Shown one piece after another: positions 34,352 through 39,579 of a stretch of DNA of 39,579 bases. Source of the DNA: GCA-2732805 sp964516605 (lineage in GTDB: Bacteria > Pseudomonadota > Gammaproteobacteria > Coxiellales > Coxiellaceae); the NCBI GenBank assembly GCA_964516605.1, contig CAZFAA010000011.1:1-39579 (forward strand), written 5' to 3'. Both the position numbers and the translations under genes were made by a program. The notes beneath the pieces were generated by a model that saw only the letters and a list, made by a program, of their open reading frames with translations, was not told the origin of the DNA and did not search any database. Positions within the stretch are counted from its first letter, which is position 1; each line of letters begins with the position of its first letter.

Positions 34352-34978
34352 TTAAGAACGTGAAAACTTTGGAACGAGCGTTGCAGACACCACTTTTTTT
34401 GCCTGCTCAATCATGCCATTCACATCGGCATAGGCTTGTTTCATTTCAAAGGCTATATCGCCATGAGTCAAATCCAAAGAAAACACTGGCAAATGACGCG
34501 CCATTAATTGCTCGCCATAAGCAGCAACAATCTCAGGCTGTTGTTCGGTTGTATACTCAAAGCCTGCTACTTGCAGCTGCACAACATCCACCTGCAATAA
34601 ACGCTGCTCCTGTGTATCCAATTGCTGCTCTGCTGGAGGACCAATACAGTGTTTCTGAACGGTATTTAAACCCTCCAGATAAGCATCCAGGGCATACACA
34701 CTAAAACCACCATCACCACCGGCATCACCACCTTCTTCCTCTTCGCAAAAAAATTCGCGCACAGGCCCCAATAGGCGCTGGCAAGCCTGCAAATAGAGAT
34801 TAGAATACGCATGATTTTTAAATTTATTTTTATTGGTTGGAAAGACAATAACATTAGTAGAGGGCTTGTAATATTTTGCCGCCTGCGCGTTATGACAGCG
34901 ATCGATCATAACACGCAGCTTCAAACTAAAATCAGCTACTTTGTTCGGTAGGCCTTTTTTACTATAGAGGACCGTCAT
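34352..34978 (-). CDS. Unknown cytoplasmic protein between grpE and dnaK
   Basis: No family recognised. The 208-residue product lacks a signal peptide. The N-terminal ~75 residues are basic (NKVADFSLKLRVMIDRCHNA, KYYKPSTNVIVFPTNKNKF). An acidic and glycine-rich linker FFCEEEEGGDAGGDGGFSVY follows near residue 77. The C-terminal half is Gln-rich and helical, ending QAYADVNGMIEQAKKVVSAT. AAGAGA precedes the start. It is on the same strand as grpE, 95 bp downstream, with a T-rich run just after grpE. A role linked to chaperones is possible only by position. Confidence 0.65.
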   Translation of the reverse strand: MTVLYSKKGLPNKVADFSLKLRVMIDRCHNAQAAKYYKPSTNVIVFPTNKNKFKNHAYSNLYLQACQRLLGPVREFFCEEEEGGDAGGDGGFSVYALDAYLEGLNTVQKHCIGPPAEQQLDTQEQRLLQVDVVQLQVAGFEYTTEQQPEIVAAYGEQLMARHLPVFSLDLTHGDIAFEMKQAYADVNGMIEQAKKVVSATLVPKFSRS

Positions 34979-35073
34979 AAGTATCTCTTGAATGAATCAA
35001 CCATATAGAGCTTATTGTACAGGCTTCTCATTAACGCTTTCTTAACAAAGACCACGCTAAAAAACAAGCCTCT

Positions 35074-35685
35074 TTAACTGGCCACCATCACCATCGCTGC
35101 ACGAATCACCCGTCCATTAAGCTCATAGCCTTTTTGCAATACCTGTAAAACGGCATTCGACCCAAACTCTGGGTGAGACTGCATGCCCATGGCTTCGTGT
35201 TGTTGTGGGTTAAAAGGCGTACCCACTTCTGGGTTGATCACCGTGACGCCGTGTTTCTCCAAGGTTTTCTCAAGTATCTCGAGTGTTAACAGCATACCCT
35301 TGCGATACAACTGTGCCTGTTGATCCTGTGGTTCGGCGCCTTCAAGACCACGCACCAAACCGTCTACCACCGGCAACATATCCAATAGTAATTTTTCAAT
35401 ACCATATTTGCGTGCGTTTTCAATATCCCGTTCTGCGCGGCGACACACGTTATCGGCTTCCGCTTTAGCGCGAACCGCAGCATCCTTGTACTCGGCCACA
35501 CGCATCTCTAATGCAGTCAGTTGATTCTCCAGTTCGGCATGAGATGGGTAAGACAGCCCCTCTACTGGTGACTCTTGTGCTACAGACTCATCTGCAACGT
35601 TACCATCCACCTCATGATTTTCTTGATGCTGAGCAAATTGCTGCCACTTATTTGCGTGCTCGTCGTGTGTTTTCTTTGAACTCAT
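35074..35685 (-). CDS. grpE: Nucleotide exchange factor GrpE
   Basis: Releases ADP from DnaK. The ~203-residue protein has a polar, disordered N-terminus and a long coiled coil (LENQLTALEMRVAEYKDAAV..). The family core includes RAERDIENARKYGIEKLL and LLDMLPVVDGLVRGLE. The C-terminal beta domain has NPQQHEAMGMQ and ELNGRVIRAAMVMVA. Two consecutive ATGs at 35688 and 35685 follow GGAG; the second has better spacing. Unlike the compact grpE-dnaK-dnaJ clusters of many relatives, two unknown genes and a terminator lie between grpE and dnaK here. Confidence 0.97.
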   Translation of the reverse strand: MSSKKTHDEHANKWQQFAQHQENHEVDGNVADESVAQESPVEGLSYPSHAELENQLTALEMRVAEYKDAAVRAKAEADNVCRRAERDIENARKYGIEKLLLDMLPVVDGLVRGLEGAEPQDQQAQLYRKGMLLTLEILEKTLEKHGVTVINPEVGTPFNPQQHEAMGMQSHPEFGSNAVLQVLQKGYELNGRVIRAAMVMVAS

Positions 35686-35712
35686 CATAAACTCCAATAA
35701 ATTGATAGGTCT

Positions 35713-35741
35713 AATATAGAGGCAAATGAAAAATATTCAAG
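35713..35741 (-). promoter_or_regulatory. grpE promoter, sigma-70 with heat-shock-like -35
   Basis: On the minus strand TTGAAT (35735-35740) and TATATT (35713-35718) are 16 bp apart, 28 bp from the start. The -35 reads CTTGAAT, one base from the sigma-32 -35. A CCTCTATA string 12 bp downstream is a partial sigma-32 -10, so dual recognition is possible. Confidence 0.5.
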
Positions 35742-35751
35742 CGTCCGCAAG

Positions 35752-35780
35752 TTGCTGTAGCGAAATAAGTACCTTACAAT
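35752..35780 (+). promoter_or_regulatory. Candidate sigma-70 promoter for elyC
   Basis: TTGCTG (35752-35757) and TACAAT (35775-35780) are spaced 17 bp apart, 45 bp before the ATG. Its -35 lies 10 bp from the -35 of the divergent grpE promoter. Confidence 0.5.
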
Positions 35781-35825
35781 AGGCCCAGTTCATACACCTT
35801 CCCTACGCTGTGAGCACCCAAACAA

Positions 35826-36599
35826 ATGGACTTTACACTTAAAAAAATAATCTCATCACTCTTACTACCCTTTCCCATCGCATTAATATTGTTATTCATC
35901 GGACTGTGTTTTTTATGGTTTAGCAAACGCCAAACCGCAGCACGTATTTTTATTAGCTGTAGTTTTGTCATGCTATTAATATTGGGCTCTTCATTTTTTC
36001 CAACCTTACTGTTGGATTCCTTGGAAAATCATTCTCAACCGATTATCACACCACCGGACAACATACACCAAATCGTTGTACTAGGAGGCGGTGTGCGCAC
36101 CGACACCAATGCACCACCAAATACACAATTAAGTTCAGCGTCGTTATCGCGCCTAGTGGAAGGTATTCGTTTGTATCAGCTCTATCAAAAACAACACCAA
36201 TCGCTAAAATTAATTCTCTCAGGTGGGCGCGTGTTTGGCCAACCTGCTGAAGCCGGCGTCATGCAAAATATTGCTGTGTTTTTAGGGGTTAATCCACGTG
36301 ATATCGTACTGGAAGCAGGCTCGCGTGATACGTATGAAGAAGCACTCTATCTTAAAAAACAACTTGGCAATCAACCATTTTTATTGGTGACATCGGCTTA
36401 TCATATGCCGCGCGCCATAGCACTGTTCAAAAAAGTCGGTTTGCATCCTACTGCTGCACCCACTCAATATTTTGGTGATCACAGTACTGACAATGTGAAA
36501 CGTTATCTGCCCAACTCAAGCTACCTCATCATGAGCGATATCGCGATTCATGAATACTTAGGTAGACTGTGGTCGAAGGTGAATCCGCAGGCTCAATAA
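35826..36599 (+). CDS. elyC: Envelope biogenesis factor ElyC (DUF218/YdcF family)
   Basis: Inner-membrane protein needed in E. coli for envelope integrity, in the pathway balancing peptidoglycan and enterobacterial common antigen lipid carriers. The 257-residue protein starts MDFTLKKIISSLLLPFPIAL, nearly the ElyC N-terminus. Two membrane helices follow (to ~65). The periplasmic DUF218 domain has IHQIVVLGGGVRTDT, LSRLVEGIRLYQLY, LILSGGRVFG, SRDTYEEALYL and LLVTSAYHMPRAIALFKKVG. The ending EYLGRLWSKV also matches ElyC. The ribosome-binding site is poor. It is divergent from grpE and convergent with the next gene, 17 bp away. Confidence 0.88.
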   Translation: MDFTLKKIISSLLLPFPIALILLFIGLCFLWFSKRQTAARIFISCSFVMLLILGSSFFPTLLLDSLENHSQPIITPPDNIHQIVVLGGGVRTDTNAPPNTQLSSASLSRLVEGIRLYQLYQKQHQSLKLILSGGRVFGQPAEAGVMQNIAVFLGVNPRDIVLEAGSRDTYEEALYLKKQLGNQPFLLVTSAYHMPRAIALFKKVGLHPTAAPTQYFGDHSTDNVKRYLPNSSYLIMSDIAIHEYLGRLWSKVNPQAQ

Positions 36600-36616
36600 G
36601 CACTGGTGAATGGCAA

Positions 36617-38185
36617 TCACTTACCGATACTCCCCTGCACCTGCTTAATTAATTTCTTCGTTTCAATGGATTTAGGATCATACTGCAACGCAGCCTCTAA
36701 GTGTGCTAACGCTTGATCATATTGCTGCAATTCGTTGTAGCATAAACCACAGTTAAATTCGAATTCAAAACAAGCGGGGAAATACTCGCGCGACAACTTT
36801 AAAAAATGCAATGCGCTTTCATACTCACCAATCTCTTGAAAAAAGATACCCACTTCAAAAATCGTATCTTGTTTATCCGGCATATGATAATAATTTTGCG
36901 CAACGCGATGCAGGTATTTTTTCAAGTACTCGATCAAATCATGGTCCGCATTATCAATGCAATCGCTAATACGCGATGAAATATCATTAAATAAACCCGG
37001 GTCCCAATGTGACAAACTTAATGCCGAAGCCAACGTATCAATATTGTAGGCTTTAGGGTTGCGTTCGATATTCTCATAAATATTAAAATAATCAGCAGGG
37101 CTGAATTCTGACACATGCTGATCCAATGCAAACTGAAACTCAGTCAACTCATTTAATGGGCTGCCTACTAAAAACGCGGCGGTTACAATCGCATCACGCG
37201 GGCACTGCATATAATGATCACCACCTAATTCAGTAAAATAGCGGCCGATCGCATCGTAATTCACCATCACCGAAAAGCTGCCATGAAAATCCAGTTCAGG
37301 GTGTGATTCTTCTTTTAACTCTTCTATATCAATATGCCCCTTATCAGAACTGAGTAACAAGAGCTTATGGTTGCTGAGCGTGAGCAGTTGACGTATGACA
37401 CGTAAACTGCCAATCGGAAATAAGAAAGCGCCATTTTCCAAATCGCGCTCATAACTTTTCAGCACATTTTCAAAATGCACATCTTTATAGTAACCTTGTG
37501 TAACGGGGGCATCCGTATAACTCACTCGCACACCCGGCCACGAAATAGGCTGGCCATCGCGCATATTATGCTGCGTTGTCTGCATTGTTACGAGTGATTC
37601 GTGTAGCTGACCATTCTCCACATTAAATACATCACTGACGACCGAATCAAATAAATAATTCGCAAACACAATCAGTGGATTGACTAACGACTGTGCGGAC
37701 AACACCGCCTGGCTTTTGATGAGCTGCACTTGTGAATCGTGCTCTACATCGAACACAGCAAAATCCAACATGCCCTGCTCGACAAATTTAGCTAACCCTT
37801 TATGTTCCAACCAAAAATCAATATTTGTCTGTGTGAAATCGCTCATCACGTAACAAAATTTAATCGACTCTAATTTTAATTGTGCACGCAAGCGTTCAAA
37901 TTGACGTAAGAAATAATAGCTAAATTGCCCAGAACCCGTACCCAATTCAATGACATAAAAAACATGTGATAGCGCATTGGGCTCACGGTGCAGCCAATCT
38001 TGAATGAATCGGATGACCAATGTAGCGTAGGTGCTGCCAATATACGCATTGCTCGTAATATAAAACGGCACATCGCCTGTCCACGCTGCAATACCGCGCT
38101 TATTATAATAATCGCGCTGCGCACGCCAAATCTGCGCTTGACTAAAGCGTACCTTATCATCAATCACAACAGGACTACTTGCCAT
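36617..38185 (-). CDS. Putative class I SAM methyltransferase fused to TPR repeats
   Basis: The substrate is unknown. Residues ~40-230 carry a Rossmann-type methyltransferase core with SAM motif I ELGTGSGQFSYYF (80-92) and KFCYVMSDFTQTNIDFW as the motif II region. The N-terminal pattern, with Tyr-rich YYNKRGIAAWTGDVPFY, and the size are loosely reminiscent of MidA/NDUFAF7-type arginine methyltransferases. Residues ~435-520 are tetratricopeptide repeats (EIGEYESALHFLKLSREYFP, ELQQYDQALAHLEAALQYDP). AGGGAGG lies upstream of the ATG. A promoter is seen at 38214-38242. TPRs suggest that it docks onto a protein partner. Confidence 0.75.
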   Translation of the reverse strand: MASSPVVIDDKVRFSQAQIWRAQRDYYNKRGIAAWTGDVPFYITSNAYIGSTYATLVIRFIQDWLHREPNALSHVFYVIELGTGSGQFSYYFLRQFERLRAQLKLESIKFCYVMSDFTQTNIDFWLEHKGLAKFVEQGMLDFAVFDVEHDSQVQLIKSQAVLSAQSLVNPLIVFANYLFDSVVSDVFNVENGQLHESLVTMQTTQHNMRDGQPISWPGVRVSYTDAPVTQGYYKDVHFENVLKSYERDLENGAFLFPIGSLRVIRQLLTLSNHKLLLLSSDKGHIDIEELKEESHPELDFHGSFSVMVNYDAIGRYFTELGGDHYMQCPRDAIVTAAFLVGSPLNELTEFQFALDQHVSEFSPADYFNIYENIERNPKAYNIDTLASALSLSHWDPGLFNDISSRISDCIDNADHDLIEYLKKYLHRVAQNYYHMPDKQDTIFEVGIFFQEIGEYESALHFLKLSREYFPACFEFEFNCGLCYNELQQYDQALAHLEAALQYDPKSIETKKLIKQVQGSIGK

Positions 38186-38213
38186 CCTTGCCTCCCTTTA
38201 GTTGAAAGGCCGC

Positions 38214-38242
38214 ACTGTAACATAGCACGTCGCACCCAGCAA
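38214..38242 (-). promoter_or_regulatory. Candidate sigma-70 promoter for the methyltransferase-TPR gene
   Basis: On the minus strand TTGCTG (38237-38242) and TACAGT (38214-38219) are 17 bp apart, 28 bp upstream of the start codon. Confidence 0.4.
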
Positions 38243-38312
38243 TAAAATGGCAAGACGTCATTGAGATTGAACACTACAACAAATCAGGATATTTTTTAAA
38301 TGAGTACTATGA

Positions 38313-39579
38313 CTAAAGGGGATAAAGTGCATTCAATCTATCTTCCTCTCTTTTAATAGCGTTTTCAACAGCGCGGCTCTCAGGAGTGATATGAGGCGCC
38401 TCAAGCCGACGAGAAGAAAAAAGTGCAAAACCACTGACTCTTGTATTTAGAATTTCGCCCATAGCCATAGTATCTTTAAAAAAATCGCCTTTTTGCGAGA
38501 TATAAGAAGCCACATTTTTTATTACCAAATTTACTAAATCAGTTTTATGTTGAATCGCAAATTCCAATACTTGAGAAGGTACATGTTGAGATTCTGCCTT
38601 TAAAAGTAAGGGTAGCATAGCGTGTAGTACAGCAAGCCTCACCTGCTTATTGCTCAGTAATGAGCGGTGTAACTCTAATAGAAACCTCACCTCGTCGAGT
38701 GTTGCAAGAGATATAGACTGACTTCTTCCTGCCACAATCGACATAGCCTGACCCAACACTCCTGGTACATGAGTTGCTTGCAGCTGAAAATGCATCATAA
38801 GATTTCGACTTGAGCGCGTTACGCCGGGTAATTCAACCCGGTCCGCAAGCATCATATTCCTTGAACTATCCAAGATCACAGCTAATGCATTGCCATGATC
38901 TAATAGTTTCGCACAATCCACGCCAAATTCTTCTTTGAAACTCTGAGCATTGAACTTAAGCAACTCTGCCACTAAACATTCTTTAAATTGAATTGCAAAA
39001 AGACGCAATCCCGAAGGAATAGACTGATAGGGCGTCTTTAAAAATCTGGGCAACATAGCCTTGAGCAACCACTCAGTCACCCTTGGATGTTCACACAGCA
39101 AAGGAAACCTTTCTATAAAACAACTGAGCTTATGAAAATCAATTAAAGGCAATTTAATTTCTACAGACGAACAAGAGTTACTAGCTACCAACTCAGCTAA
39201 CTCTGCTAACGCTAATAGATCACCTTGTTTTGCAGCTGTAGTATATGATTCTACTACATAAAAATATGGGCTCTTATTTTTTGGCAATCCAAGATAGCTT
39301 ACAACCGGAGCAATGGCTGCCGATTGTTTCCCCTGATGCATAATTAATCGACCCAATGGAACGAGTGCTGCATAACACCCACCTTGCAGAGCACGTACAT
39401 AATGGTCTTGGGCCTTATTGTATTGAGTATTCTGCCAAAAGAAATCACCTAAACTGAGCGATGCCCTTACAGAACCCAAGTTTTCAGCCGCTATGAAAGA
39501 TTGTATTTTTGGATTTTTTCTTGAAAATAGACCTCCATCAAGACATAACTCCTCACCACCAAGCTCAACTCCAATAAAG
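38313..39579 (-). CDS. Orphan helical repeat protein, 5' end beyond the window
   Basis: Function unknown. The frame remains open from 38313 to the last base of the window, so the true start lies outside; the first possible internal start (TTG at 39479) is not convincing. The N-terminal visible part resembles TPR/SEL1-type helical pairs (LGDFFWQNTQYNKAQDHYVR, SYTTAAKQGDLLALAELAEL). Downstream, a module of about 110 residues occurs twice. Both copies carry AMLP..LK...Q.(I/V)PS.....FAIQ.K..LV....K, followed ~78 residues after AMLP by R(V/L)E.P.(V/I)T..SR. The composition is AT-rich like the 229-residue orphan near 30 kb. Host-interaction roles are conceivable but unsupported. Confidence 0.7.
   Translation of the reverse strand, partial: FIGVELGGEELCLDGGLFSRKNPKIQSFIAAENLGSVRASLSLGDFFWQNTQYNKAQDHYVRALQGGCYAALVPLGRLIMHQGKQSAAIAPVVSYLGLPKNKSPYFYVVESYTTAAKQGDLLALAELAELVASNSCSSVEIKLPLIDFHKLSCFIERFPLLCEHPRVTEWLLKAMLPRFLKTPYQSIPSGLRLFAIQFKECLVAELLKFNAQSFKEEFGVDCAKLLDHGNALAVILDSSRNMMLADRVELPGVTRSSRNLMMHFQLQATHVPGVLGQAMSIVAGRSQSISLATLDEVRFLLELHRSLLSNKQVRLAVLHAMLPLLLKAESQHVPSQVLEFAIQHKTDLVNLVIKNVASYISQKGDFFKDTMAMGEILNTRVSGFALFSSRRLEAPHITPESRAVENAIKREEDRLNALYPL

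Noticed and set aside
34333..34704. 123-codon open frame on the plus strand
   Set aside because: Mostly antisense to the 208-residue unknown gene, which has the better ribosome-binding site and a plausible protein composition.
1..39579. tRNA or rRNA genes, CRISPR arrays, insertion sequences, prophage genes
   Set aside because: Reading of the intergenic regions showed no cloverleaf with a CCA end, no regularly spaced direct repeats and no transposase or integrase motifs; a covariance-model scan would be needed to exclude small RNAs.

Overview
The window looks like chromosome of a moderately AT-rich gammaproteobacterium. Both gammaproteobacterial accessory subunits of the DNA polymerase III clamp loader are present (chi/HolC and a psi/HolD-like protein). 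The lptF-lptG / holC-valS divergence, carA-carB-greA and grpE..dnaK-dnaJ are also typical. The neighbourhood of dnaKJ and carAB-greA, a GadC-type amino-acid permease and several lineage-restricted secreted or helical proteins are reminiscent of the Legionellales/Coxiella side of the class. That placement is an inference from memory of gene order, not a phylogeny. No tRNA, rRNA, CRISPR array, insertion sequence or prophage module was seen.

Layout. 1-5.8 kb: the 5' part of prfC and lptG-lptF on the minus strand (peptide release factor 3 and the permeases of the LPS exporter), divergent from holC-valS on the plus strand. 5.8-9.7 kb: a secreted seven-repeat propeller-like protein, a small outer-membrane beta-barrel and a YheT-type hydrolase. 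9.8-15.5 kb: a two-gene RND efflux operon and an MFS transporter. 15.5-17.1 kb: an overlapping three-gene operon (unknown helical protein, holD-like, rimI). 17.2-18.3 kb: hinT and folE. 18.2-21.3 kb: a three-gene ABC exporter (lipoprotein adaptor, ATPase, permease), convergent with folE. 21.4-27.1 kb: a structured element, greA, carB, carA and a thioredoxin-fold protein. 27.3-29.6 kb: an APC permease translationally coupled to an RlmM-like rRNA methyltransferase. 29.6-30.5 kb: an orphan gene and a hairpin-rich spacer. 30.5-35.8 kb: dnaJ, dnaK, a small exported protein, an unknown protein and grpE. 35.8-39.6 kb: elyC, a methyltransferase-TPR fusion and a partial orphan that runs off the window.

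The chaperone region is the best resolved regulatory unit. dnaK has a near-consensus sigma-32 promoter. A clear intrinsic terminator isolates it from the genes upstream, and a candidate attenuator hairpin lies between dnaK and dnaJ. grpE has its own promoter with a heat-shock-like -35, placed back to back with the promoter of elyC.

The observations least explained by known families are three. The first is the secreted protein with seven regularly spaced cysteine-paired repeats (about 57 residues each). The second is the partial protein at the right edge, whose sequence carries a duplicated module of about 110 residues. The third is a roughly 80-nt two-stem inverted-repeat structure behind greA. 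The other unknowns are the 246-residue protein leading the holD operon, the two proteins between grpE and dnaK, and the 229-residue orphan.
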